From Xanthoparmelia taractica (Eukaryota > Ascomycota > Lecanoromycetes > Lecanorales > Parmeliaceae), in contig JANQBS010000146.1 in the NCBI GenBank assembly GCA_033085395.1, positions 1-64,000 on the forward strand: a stretch of DNA of 64,000 nt, in the 5' to 3' direction. A model generated the notes under the pieces. That model ran no database searches. It saw only the letters and a list, made by a program, of their open reading frames with translations, and was not told where the DNA came from. Shown here one piece after another: positions 10,790 through 21,692 of this stretch (position 1 is the first letter of the stretch; each line of letters opens with the position of its first letter). The translations under genes were made by a program, and so were the position numbers.

Positions 10790-12555
10790 GTAAGGTAAGT
10801 TGGCTCGCCCTTTAGGAGGGCACTATCTTTGCCTGCAATTTGTTATGGTTTGGTACTTCCCTAGAAAGTTTGAAGGCCATGCCATGAGTGTATCCTATTT
10901 GCGCCACTACTAGGCGTAAGCCCTGCAGCTTTGGGCATTCGATAGCCCGCACCAGAGGTAGATACTGTCAAAGCCTGCAAATAGCAAGCCATGCAATCAA
11001 GCATCGACCCTAGGGTGTTATCTACGTCCCAAGTTGTAAGCGTTTTCAGTCAATCAATTCGCTTGGTATTTGCCGGCACGCTTTGAACGTTTGATTGAGG
11101 TAGCAGAATCAGAATGTTTTTATGTAACCCGGTCGCTCTCAACCACCAGGAATATATCTTCCCCCGGTGTTGTCCGGCTGCAAGCGGCTGCTTTGCGGAG
11201 ACTTGAATGTCTAGACGAATCTGACTGAAGCGTGGTGTTTTGTGAGCCACGAGGTTCCATGAGACATTCTCACACACTTCACGCGTTATGCAGCGCACCT
11301 AGACCCGCACCCCTAAGCAGTGTTGACGTTAACATGGCTAATCGAAGTCCGAATATCTGTAACTCGGTTCCTTGGTCATCTCCGGAAGAACGACCTCAGG
11401 TTTGCAAAGATCCCGTATGCGGAAGCTAAACATTCAGCAGAACGGTGAGATCAGCAAAGTCGACAACGAGCAATTCCATCCTCTACAGCCCCCGCATTGG
11501 CCGTCTTTACGAACCCATCACTTCGCAGCTGTTTTGCGGCAAGGGAAGGATTTTTGACAGGCTTGTCAGAGCTGACAGAGAATAGTGGTTCGCCCCAGCA
11601 ATTTTGTCCCAGCTCCAGTACTGCTCTGTGCTCCTTGCTTCTCAGAGTGCAGGAGGTTTGGTACTTACGCACGTCAAATTCTTTTCAAGTTCCGACAAAT
11701 ACTTCAAACCCTTGCTAGTGTCATATTGGTCAAAACAGGCCACTCAGCCTCAGAGAATACAAAAAGTTGGCTAAGTACGGCGGTATCATACAGACAGGGA
11801 TTTTTCCAAGAAGAAAGAATCAATTGATCAACTTGTAGGAAAAGTTGCTAGTTTTTCGGTAAATTTTGAGAAAGCCGATATTCAAAACCCGATCCTCTCT
11901 GTATATGAGTTGATCATATCGACTAAAAGCTGTATGTGAGTAAACATGGCGCCACCCCTTTGCCTAATGTATAATTAGGAATAAGTGGAGGATTCGTGAC
12001 AACAGATGCTCGCCAGAAAAAGCTGCTTGCCCTAGATTTTCAACACAAAACCATTTGCAATATCGACACCGCCAGTACTGGACATGTCAAGATTGTAAAT
12101 TTCCTGACACCTTTTCTGGAAGACACAAGACTCCGTATTTTCAGGGGCTCTCCAGAATGCAAGCCAAAAACCGACATGGCTCCATAGTCCTGACGATGCA
12201 TAGCCAAACTTGCACCGGCCTTTGACAGTTGGACGACTGACGAAGGCAACGAGTATGTGTTGTCAAGAAGCGAAGACGAAGACCCTGATCTGATTTCTAC
12301 ACGTTCACCGTTAACCTCTATCCCCAAGATCCCGGGCTCAGTGATAGTGAATTCGATTCTACATCGCGCTTTGATCCCCTGACGAAGGGAGCTACGGCTG
12401 GCTCGTCAGATCGAGGGTTTAAAATAATACCCTCAACTTCCGAGATCTTTTAGGAGCTCGAGTCCAACGTCATATCTCAGCGGCCTCGCGTTCCAAATGA
12501 ATTGTTGGCCGAGTCGATGTTCTCCACAAACCATCTCACAGCTTTCTCCACTCGA
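10790..12555. other. Gene-poor interval, possible pseudogene debris
   Basis: No intact gene seen. A coding-like stretch on the plus strand at about 11812-11937 reads as a charged, apparently structured peptide (SIDQLVGKVASFSVNFEKAD and following residues, then ILSVYELI) before stops. It may be the eroded upstream part of the NB-ARC gene whose P-loop lies at 12560-12815. The link is inference from proximity and strand only. Confidence 0.35.
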
Positions 12556-12559
12556 TACA

Positions 12560-12815
12560 CGCTGGGGAAGATCCAGCAGTACAGGAAGTCAACGAGGTCA
12601 AGACATTCGCAATATGTAGTCCAGGCGATATTGGGAAGACACAGAGTGCTATTGAGTTTGTCTTTACCCACAGAGGTCAGTATAATGCTATATTCTGGAT
12701 GTTCGCATATGCATAGGCGGAGATCTCTGAGAGCTTGTCGCGCATAGCACTGGAATTAGGACTTGTGACCATTGCTTTTGTGGATGCGCACGATCCCATA
12801 GTCACTCGCTTTTGA
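12560..12815 (+). pseudogene. NB-ARC (NLR-type) P-loop fragment, broken
   Basis: One plus-strand frame reads VKTFAICSPGDIGKTQSAIE, then FVFTHRG..YNAIFWMFA, then a stop codon, then AEISESLSRIALELGLV. This is the Walker A motif, second strand and following helices of a fungal NB-ARC domain. Families normally have GPGGIGKTQ and a W(V/I)xAD-type segment here. The first P-loop Gly is Ser, an in-frame TAG interrupts just after FWMFAYA, and another stop follows about 30 codons later. No Walker B, ARC or repeat domain is visible. It is a remnant of an NLR-like STAND ATPase of the sort used in fungal self/non-self recognition. Homology was judged by eye. Confidence 0.65.
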
Positions 12816-13118
12816 AAGGTTTCATCCTATTGACCTCATTTGTTATGTGGCATTGTTAGATTACGAGAAGACCGACGTCGTATCTCGTAAGAGTAGGGCA
12901 AGAATTAGCGGTAGGGCTGACATTATACTAGCGCGCCAAACCTCAGATCGAACTCAATCTCGCGACTCGACGCTAAAGTGTTTCCCCGTCGGCTCTATCG
13001 CTCTCTCTCTCTGCAACGTCTCTTCATCCATCTGGTGCATCCATCCACTCCGCCAACATCTTTCCTCCGCCTCACAACCAAATCCAACACCAATTGTCCC
13101 AAAAGTCAGACCACAAAG

Positions 13119-14030
13119 ATGCATCTCACCCACACCCTCGCCCTCGCCCTCCCAGCCCTCGCCGCAGCCCAAGACATCCAAAAACCCCTCATCGAACAAG
13201 CAACCGACTGGCTCAAATCCCTCGCCGGCCACATCCCCACCAGCGTCCCCGCCGCCGCCGTCCCCCCACCCCTGAAATCCCCCCTCGCCGCCACCGCCGC
13301 GAAATTATCCGCCGCAAAAGTAACCCCCCTAACCATGTCCAACTACGAGCGCGAACTAACACCAGACCCCACATCGCCCAAATCGCCTCAGGAGTGGATG
13401 GTCTTCGTATCCGGCGGCAACAAGACCTGCGGCGGGTACTGCGCGCGCCTGGAGCGCGAATGGAACCAGACAGCGAGCATACTGGCCGCAGACCCCACGT
13501 CCCCGCACCTCGCGTACGTAAACTGCGACAAGCAGGGCGCGCTCTGCTCGACCTGGATGGCGAAACCGCCTACGATCTGGCACATTCAGCGGCCGGTGCC
13601 GCAGGCGGGGGATCAGAGCACGCCGGCCAGCACGATCTATATTAATTACTTCAACGTGACGCATTCGACGGCGGGGGACATGGTGGCGCTGCATAGTGGG
13701 AAGAAGTATACGGAGGGGATATTGTATGAGGGGTGGTTTAACCCGTTTGATGGGCAACTGGCGAAGCTGGGGGTGAATAAGGGGATTGGGTATGTGTTGT
13801 ATGGCATTGGTATGGTTCCTAGCTGGGCGTTTATGATTGTGGTTAGTATGGTGTCGCGGACCATCATGTGAGTTGCTCCAAGCCCTCTTCCTTCTTGGCG
13901 TAATGTGATATCGATTGGCGGATGTATGGATGGATGGGGCTAATATCTGACCAGTTCAAGGAGGAATGGCCCCAACGCCGCAGTCCAGCAGGCGGCGGCG
14001 CAGCGTCGGGCAGCTGGTCACAACGACTAA
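13119..14030 (+). CDS. Secretory thioredoxin-like single-pass membrane protein
   Basis: Predicted 272 residues from exons 13119-13867 and 13961-14030 (intron 93 nt, GTGAGT...TTCAAG). The N-terminus MHLTHTLALALPALAAAQ is a clear signal peptide. The middle (about 90-190) resembles a thioredoxin fold: EWMVFVSGGNKTCGGYCARL places a CGGYC Cys pair where the redox-active Cys pair of thioredoxins would lie, and a later AYVNCDKQGALCSTW follows the TRX strand order. A hydrophobic segment near residues 228-248 (GYVLYGIGMVPSWAFMIVV) precedes a short basic tail. This topology suggests the ER lumen with one anchor. The Cys pair spacing is CX3C rather than CXXC, so redox activity is uncertain. I do not recognise a named family. 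Confidence 0.8.
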
Positions 14031-14368
14031 ATGGGCTTCGCTTCGGGCTATCACCGCTGTCCAGGCATAAATGAATTCTATCCACTATATTCGGGGCGAT
14101 TTGGTAAGGAAGGTCAGCGGCCTGGCGTGGGCCTGCAGATATAAGACGGGAATGTTTCTTTCGGCGGCTTTTATAATTCTTCTTCTGTTGTTTGATATCC
14201 ACACTGTAATTTTACAATCACATATCTGCTTTTTCCAGGGCGTGTAAGATTATCAACGTTCATGCCGTGAGGCTGTCATTTATTCATTTCAACCGTGCCC
14301 TCCAACGCCGATGCTTGCAAGTCTCAAAGCATTTCATTCACCATAATTCAAGACAATGTCCAGACCCT
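14031..14368. other. Intergenic gap between convergent genes
   Basis: Short 3'-to-3' spacer between the thioredoxin-like gene (+) and the cyclodeaminase-like gene (-). No feature recognised. Confidence 0.6.
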
Positions 14369-15851
14369 TCAGAAACCTTCTACGCGAGTCCCGATCCCCC
14401 TTCGCATCGCCAAGGCCACCAAATCTTCACCAACGCAGATATCCATGAGCCCGATGCCTACGCTCTTGTAAATCACATTTCCACCTTCTAGCCACTTCTT
14501 CAGACCCTTCTCGCCCACTCCAGTCCCCATTTCGATTTCCTTCATGCTCGCCTTTTTGACCATGAGGAGCTCTCCAATCTCTACAAGGTGCTCCGCCGTT
14601 ATCCCCGCCTGGATGATTTCGCCCGCCTCCCTCAAGCAGGCTTCTAAAGAATCGACGACAATGACGCCCCCTTTATCCGCGTGCTTGTGATGGTGGTGTT
14701 TATGGTCTGGGGTGACGGCCTGGCTCAGTATGTCGGGATGGATCTCACACATGTGGGCCCGGTAGCTGCCTATTAAGCTTATGTATCGCCCTTTCTTTCT
14801 GCCTTCGGTGCTGGTTAGGTATTCGGCTGGGAAGAGAGGGGAGGTGCTAGGCGTGCAGAGGAAGATGGCATCTGCTTTGCGAATGTGTTCCTTCAATAGC
14901 CGTTGATATTCGCCGTACTCGGACGAGACGATGCTGAATGCCAATTTCGAGTTTGCGTTGCGTAGGGTTTCCCATTCGGGTGAAGTGTAAAATTCATGCA
15001 TGAGTGCTTTAGCCCGGGCAAAGGAGCGGTTGACGATGTCGACGTGGTGGATTTCCGACCCACGCAGCATGAGAGCGAGGCGTATGTGCCATTTTGCCTG
15101 GAGGCCTGCACCGAAGACGGTGATGGAATGGACATTGGAGCGGCGGCTAAAGATCATGATTGCCGCGAGCGCAGTACGGAAAGCTGTTAGTTCTTCCGCG
15201 TCGAGGAAGGCGTAGGGTATGCCAGTTGAAGTGAGGAGCGTTAGGGAGCCACGGGGCGTAGTGGATTGGGAAGACGCTACTGAAGGTTCTGCATATGGAA
15301 CGCTCGATAACGAGGACGTGAAGGAGGCTAAAGTGGTAGACGATCTTGAGCTGGCGATGGAGGGCGATTTAGGAGTGGGAGAGCTACTTAGTGGGGAGTC
15401 GATGCTCAATTGGCTGAGACTGGGGGTAGAGGTAGGGACAGGCGCGGCGGCTAGTGTAACGATTTTGATTCCTCTACTGGTGCTCGTACTGGCGGGCATG
15501 AAGAGTGTGTTTTGCTTGTTGGCAGCTGGGACGGCTATCCGTCGAGGCTGATTGGCGCTGCATCCCGTCGTACTCTCCTGCGTCCCTGTCGAGTAATCGT
15601 GTAGGGCTTCGGCGAGGTTGTGTCTGATTGACAATTTCACAGTCAGCATCATCTCTTCGAAGAAGCATTCAAGCTTTGGAACATGTCACGGGGGTTACAG
15701 ACTGTCAAGACATGGTTTCAAGACGCAAGGTTTGGCTCAAAGGAGGAAGTGTGGGCTTCGAGACTACGTACTGGAGCTCGGCAATGTCATCTCGGGTAAG
15801 GGTGAGCAACAATGAGTGGATGTCTGCGCTGGAAAGGACTGTAAGTGGCAT
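14369..15851 (-). CDS. Ornithine cyclodeaminase / mu-crystallin family protein
   Basis: Predicted 444 residues from exons 15851-15772 and 15623-14369 (intron 148 nt, GTACGT...ATCAG). The N-terminus MPLTVLSSADIHSLLLTLTR joined to HNLAEALHDYSTG is the usual opening of the fungal OCD/mu-crystallin family. The Rossmann NAD(P) site is SITVFGAGLQAKWHIRLAL. PRGSLTLLTSTGIPYAFLDA is the family's substrate-side strand, and GRYISLIGSYRAHMCEIHP follows where OCD members have the GAHTPGxxE motif. A serine-rich insertion (about residues 95-140) is low complexity, and a His-rich HKHHHHKHADKG loop is unusual. The enzyme presumably catalyses an NAD(P)-linked reaction on an amino or imino acid; true ornithine cyclodeaminase activity is not implied. 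Confidence 0.88.
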
Positions 15852-16632
15852 GTTGGCTATTTGGTCCGAGTAGTGCAGAGGCGGATGCTTTTGCGTTGTC
15901 TTCTTTGGACGCTATAAGTCCGTATTCGAGGACTGTTGAGAAGCTTGCAAGGAGGGTGCAGGGCTTGAAGAGCGCAGGGTATTGGGGCCGATTGTAGATG
16001 GTCACAACATGGTATAATGTTGTAATATATACAGAAATGGAATATTAATGCGTTCTAAGAAGAAGTGGGGCTTGCGTGGAGGGGCTCAAACACTTTTGAC
16101 GATTCAGCCCTAGCCCTACAAAGCTGACAGTTCTTGGCGCTGAGAACACCGCGAAAGAACATTTAGGCTTGTGTCTAAAGATATGCGAGATCTTCTTGTC
16201 GTACTGCTATTCTAACACCATTGAATATTGCAGCATCTGATAGGTTCATGTATGGACACATGATTGGTACTGTAGGACAAACATCTTCCTAACAAATTCC
16301 ACCCGTGTCCTAATATCACAATTAACCCAAAAACACCGAAAGACATAAAGTAATCATATACTTGTGTGGCCAGATTCAATCAAACTAGTGCTACTCAACG
16401 TCACTTGCTTGGTCAACAACCACTTTCGTGACGACAAGTATAAATCTTCCGCCTTTGCTGCACTTCCTACTTTCCTTCTTCCTTCCTTCCACCTTCATCA
16501 CACGCCCACTTACCCTCCTCTTCCTCCACAACTCGTCTTCTTGTCATCATATAATCACCACTCTCCATACCTCCTTCTCTGCTGCAAGGATCCGTATCTT
16601 TCTACGTGTTCATTTCCAAGCACTCGCTCAAT
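15852..16632. promoter_or_regulatory. Divergent promoter region
   Basis: Intergenic region between two divergently transcribed genes (OCD-like, -, and 2EXR-like, +). It contains CAGCCCTAGCCCTAC at 16105-16119, a motif shared with the inverted repeats of the 2650-3124 element and with the PSF3 upstream region. A pyrimidine-rich leader (about 16450-16630) precedes the plus-strand start. No other feature seen. Confidence 0.45.
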
Positions 16633-18462
16633 ATGGCGAGGGGGAAGCGCAAGAATTCTCGTGACCAGACCTCCGATGATGAGATGATTCCACGGGCAAA
16701 GCCACGTGCCAAACCACGTCCACGCAAGAAACAAGCCGTGACCAAGACCAATAGTGCCGCAGTAAAAGCGCTGTAAGTCGACACCCACCCTTTTCATGCT
16801 AAGCCGCCTATCCAGCCTAATTGCCACAGCATCCGCAAGAATGCGGCTACTTCCCCACTACTCCTTCTGCCTTCAGAGGTCCGAGAGAATATCCTCATTC
16901 ACCTCGTTGGCGACAACCTCATTCACGTCAAGTATCTCGACAGTGGTGATATCTGGCGGGCGAGTATTGCCATGAACGAACATCTTGCTACTCGCGTTAG
17001 TCAAGGCAATGGATTCGAACATCCAGCAGACTACGATGTTTACGATTCGGATGACTATTATGATGACGAGGCCGATAGAGTTGCTTCGTTTCTTGCACGC
17101 GAGATGACTCCGTCACTGACTGATCAAATCCGTCGACCGGCCTTCCGCCATGCTATCTGTGTTGCCAATCAGTCAGAGCAAGCTGCTTACCAGGAAGCTG
17201 TCTCCCGTAGTGTGGTTGCCCCAGAAGGCGAGTCGCCGGAACATTATGTCGCCTCTTGTAAAGATCGTCACGCGGCCTGCAACATGTGTGGAAGTGGACC
17301 TATGTTCTTACTCGAAAAGGATCGATACGCCCTGACAGTTGACTTGAATGTGCTTGGTGTGTGCCGTCAGTTGTACGAAGAAGCGAATCATCTCTTATGG
17401 GCTACCAATACTTTCTCGTTTGAGGATCCCCAAACATTTAGTAAATTCTTCGGCAGCCTGAACCCAGCGCAGAAACGTAATTTGACTAGCATCCACATCA
17501 GCGCGGACATTGGTGGGCTTGGCTCGTACTATAATATCAGCGCCTACCAGCGAGCACGTTGGGACAGCGATTACTGGGGGAAAGGGCTGAAGATTTCGAA
17601 TTTGAAGATGCTACGAGGAGTTCAAACCCTTCATTTATGCATCAATCAAGGGTTCCAGTGCCTTACTCGGGGGTATGGTAACGAGTCACCAGAGAATCTG
17701 ATCGAACTTGCCCAGGCAGCGGACATGGAATCCATCCTACGCCTGCGTGCACTTCCGTTAAAGCACGCGACTGTCATCGTGAGTGATGATGCTGAGAAGC
17801 TGAAGCATACTGGTGGGATGGCCCATCGATGGACCGTAATAAAGAAAAACGAGTACGCGGAGAGTATCCGTGTACGGCTGGTAGATCCCGGTGGCGCAGA
17901 GTTTGTGAAGACGGAAGCCGAAGTCGCAAATCTCGAGAGAAAGACCGAAATCAGAGACACTGCGGCAACTAGACTCAAACATTATAAATCGATTCTGAAG
18001 GACAAGCGAGCCGACATGATCCAAACTGCAAAATCGGCACGTCGTGAGAGAGCCAAGGCGGTGTTGGCCGCACAGAAGGCGAATCAGGTACCCAACAAGT
18101 CCTCGAAAAAGGCCGCGAAGCTGCGGGATGCTGCTGAGAAACAGAAGAGAAGAGCGCGTCATATGAGAGGCGCAGCTGAAGCTTCGGCAAAGAAAGAGAA
18201 GTATTGGCAAGAGCAAGTAGACGAAGCAAGGAAGAAGTTCCAGCGGGCACTGGCTAGATTGGGAGCAACGCCCGAGGACATTAAAGACGAGGAAGAAGTC
18301 GAAAGGCTTATGGATGGTGTAAATGGCTCTGAAACGGAATTTACGGAGGACGATGATGCTCTGGCCGACGGGGGTGTTGAGTCAGAAGACGAGGAATCCC
18401 TACTATCGCTACCAGAAGATGAAGCTTCCAATGATGATGACGACGACGAAGCCTCCTTCTGA
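16633..18462 (+). CDS. 2EXR/F-box-like domain protein with basic head and acidic tail
   Basis: Predicted 590 residues, exons 16633-16772 and 16830-18462 (57-nt intron with CTAAT branch site). Residues 1-45 are basic (RAKPRAKPRPRKK), a likely nuclear localisation signal. LLLLPSEVRENILIHLVG (about residues 55-72) followed by LNVLGVCRQLYEEANHLLW and NTFSFEDPQTFSKFFGSLN is the arrangement of the fungal 2EXR/DUF7730 F-box-like domain. A Cys-bearing loop (CKDRHAACNMCGSG) lies between. From about residue 370 the protein is a long charged coiled coil rich in Lys, Ala and Glu, ending in an acidic EDEESLLSLPEDEASNDDDD tail. Such proteins are numerous in Dothideomycetes and mostly uncharacterised. Confidence 0.85.
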
Positions 18463-19254
18463 CCGACTTGCCATCGACACGAACCGGCGGATTTCATGCA
18501 GTGATCTCGTTGTTCTCCTTTCAACAATATCAGCCTCGGATTTCTGGGCCACCTTCCTCGCATCACCAAAAGTGTTTGGGCTCAAACCCTATCTTACTTG
18601 CAGTCTGCGCTCCACATATGGCCATCATTCATTCAACAGACAAAACCCAGCACCAAAAAATCGTCCTGTAAATACACATCCATCATAACCTTACTCAAGC
18701 TACGACTTCTACATTCCATGACGAGCTTTCATATCAGATACCCCTATTCACCAGCTTCAACCGTCCCGAATCAGCATCTCTTTACAGCACTATATTCTGA
18801 AAAACTGCCATCTTCGCTTCTCTCAGCCGTCAAGGGAGCAGGACGTGCTTGAATCAGCATCTTGCAAATACGGCTCTTATCTTTGATTCTTCTTACAGCC
18901 ATAAGCTAAAGCTCCTCAAAGGCTATATTATGTAGATAGCATTATCTCCATTCAGCTTGAGCTAAATCGCATAGCAAACTTGATAAGAATGAATCCCTTT
19001 GACATTCCTTACGGTTCGTGAGACTAATATTCTAAACCCTAGCCGAATTAAGGAAGAGCAAGGGAAAAAAGAGACCGTTCGTACCTTGCAAGACTCGCAC
19101 TTGCTCCTCTCACACACAGGTAGCAAAGTTACTTACATGGTACGTCAGCTCAGCTCAGCTCAGCTCAGGCCTTTCGAGCAGCAAACACACATTCAAGCAC
19201 TCCCATCATCCTCTAGATCCTCGCTCAGAGCAAGGAAAAAGGGAAGCACAACCC
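18463..19254. other. Convergent intergenic region
   Basis: 3' region of two convergent genes. It contains a small tandem TCAGC array at about 19146-19169 (five units). No gene recognised. Confidence 0.5.
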
Positions 19255-21471
19255 TCACAATTCCTCCCCGTACAACCCAATGGTCCTCCCTCCACTCTTC
19301 AGCCCTTTCTTCTCTCCCTCCGCGGCTCCCTTCTTCTCCTCCTCCTCGGCAATCTCCCCCTCCTCCAACCCCTCCATTGCCCCTCCCTCATCCTCATCTC
19401 CGACATCCATCATCTCCCGATCCTGTCCTCCATTCCCATCATCATACTCATCATGCTCCTCCCTGCCAATATCCTCCTCAAACCGCATCACCACTTCCGT
19501 GTCTTCATCATCATCATCAGAAGAAGAAGAAGACTGCACCGCACCAGAAACCGACATCTCTTCCGCAGACTTACGAGAACGCCTTACGCGAAAACCAAAG
19601 CCCGCTCCACCTTTCCAATCTTCCTTGTCCGTCTCGTGTTCGTCGTCGTCGTCCGCCTTAAAGTCCTCGAACTTTCGATACCGCTGCGCGCCCTTGCGAG
19701 CCCGGATAGCGGTGCGGCCGTAAATGCGCGAGTCGTTGTTATCGCTGTCGCTGTCGCTGTCGCTGTCTTTTGTCGCGAATCGATCTGGATCGTAGAGCAC
19801 GGCGGAGGCGTCGTCTTCGTCGTCATCATCATCGTCATCTCTGCCCTTCTTACCCCCCTTCACATCATCATCATCATCCACATCAAGATTATCTTCCAAC
19901 TCCTCACATACATCCTCCCATTGCTTACACTGCTCCTGCATATCCATCGCCAGCCGTTTCCGATTCGCGATCGTACGCACGCACTCTTCGGCTTTGCGCG
20001 TCGCTTTGTGGACGAGCGGGAGGCAGGTGGATAGGAGGGAGAGTTCGCGGGGCGTGACGTGGAGAGTGTGGAGCGGGTGGCCTTTGCGGGCGCTGAGGGA
20101 GATTTTCCAGGCTGGGGTATTTGCGGGGGGAGGAGTGGGGGTTTTGGGGCGGTAGCGCGGTGTGGGCTCGAGGAGAAGGGATGAGAGGCCGGGGAGGTCG
20201 GTGGATTTGAGGGGGTTGTTGGTGTTGGATCGTGAGGTGCGTGGTGAGTAGCTTGGCGAGCCGAGATGGGTTGGTGAATGGCGCTTCGAACTGGGTCCTT
20301 GGCTCGGAGAGGGCAATTTCATGTTGTTCGAGTCGGAAGGAGCTTGCAACGAGCCTGCAGAGGCAGCGGACCCTTCATTACGCTTACTAGCCGTGCTCTC
20401 GTTTCCATGTCCACTCGTAGAAGCCTGCGTGGCTGGCTGGTCGTTGAGGATCGTGTTGAGATAAGGGGATGAAGTCTGAGGCGTAGACTTTACAGGCTGG
20501 CTGCCAACAGGAGCAATCTCATCCCCTTCCTCCACGATGGACGCAATGAACTCGGCAAGAGCACGCAACTCCAGGATCGGCTCTTCCATCGAGCGAGCGA
20601 AGGGATCGAAGCTATTAACGTAGGCCGTGTCAATGGGGCCGACAGATCTCAGAGCCGCGCGAAGCTGCTTTGCGGTCGACGCCTCACTCTTGGAGTGTTC
20701 GATGGTGCGGACTGGGGTGTTATTGTCAGCTCGGGAGGGTTGAAGCAATGAATGTGAGAGTGAGAGAGCGACAGGAAAGGATACACTTACCGATCAAAGG
20801 TATGGTGACTTCTTTGCAGTACCTTTACGTTTGACGATCAGCCTAAAGTATGCAAAAGATAACGATCAAATTGTCAAACTCACTTAGGCTTGTTCGCCCA
20901 AGCCTCCACCCTACCCAGGAACGTCTCAAACATACACTCCAAGTTCTCCAACGGATCGTACAGAGAACCCGTCTGCGTAGAATCAAAAGTCAGCAATATC
21001 CCCTTCGCGTTCAGTAAAATAACTCTCAGTCGCAACACAGCTACACCAAGTAAAATCCCCCCCAATCGCAAACAACACACACCTCACCCCCCCACCAAAA
21101 CCCCCCTGCCCAAAAACAGAACAAAGAAAAGAAAACAAAAGCCAACCTACCGCCCTATCACTCCTCTCAACCCCCAAATTCCCACCCACACTCCTCTCCC
21201 CCTCCATCCACCCCTCCGCCCCCTCAACACACAACCCCTCAACAACCACCTCAATAATCCCCAGCGCGCTCGAGAAACTCTCCTCGTCGAACTCCGGTTT
21301 GAACGGGAGACGCCACCGCGAAGGCGGACGACGGGCCTCGCGCTCATAGACGTCGCGGATGGAGGTCCTGCCCACCTGGGCCGCCATCACGGAGCGACGG
21401 AGGCGCTCGTCGCTGATGTGAGGGGTGACGTAGTCGTCTTTGGTGGTGGTGGTGGTGGTGGTGGGCGGCAT
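19255..21471 (-). CDS. Acidic conserved fungal protein, function unknown
   Basis: Predicted 632 residues from exons 21471-21151, 20972-20884, 20822-20791 and 20711-19255; all phases agree, and one exon is only 32 nt. It opens with a poly-Thr run encoded by an ACC repeat. The folded-looking part is residues 20-210, with DPLENLECMFETFLGRVEAW and VRTIEHSKSEASTAKQLRAA being helical. Then comes a Ser/Pro-rich linker, a helical segment ELSLLSTCLPLVHKATRKAE, and a C-terminal half dominated by Asp/Glu runs and DSDSDSDSD. It is probably nuclear or chromatin-associated given the acidic tracts, but I recognise no family and assign no function. Confidence 0.8.
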
Positions 21472-21658
21472 GATAGTGGTGGTTGAATTTTGCTCTTGAG
21501 AGTAGCGGGTGGAGTTGCTGTTGTTGTTGTGAGAATGTTGTTTGAGGGTGTTGTAAGAAGGAGGGTTTGCTCAGGAGGAAGATGATGGTTTTGTATACAA
21601 GGGTAGGGCACCCCGGTCAGAGTTCTCTCGGCGCATGGAAGTCTCGGCGCATGATCTT

Positions 21659-21661
<3 letters not shown>

Positions 21662-21691
<30 letters not shown>
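21662..21691 (+). repeat. (GGGGTC)5 tandem repeat, G-quadruplex candidate
   Basis: Five perfect copies of GGGGTC, giving five G4 tracts separated by two bases. They lie about 190 bp upstream of the start of the acidic protein gene (minus strand). The spacing fits a parallel G-quadruplex on the plus strand. Confidence 0.85.

Positions 21692-21692
<1 letters not shown>

Noticed and set aside
19280..20057. Plus-strand frames of 95-193 codons over the acidic gene
   Set aside because: Shadows of the Asp/Glu/Ser-rich minus-strand coding sequence, giving Ser- and Ile/Val-rich translations.
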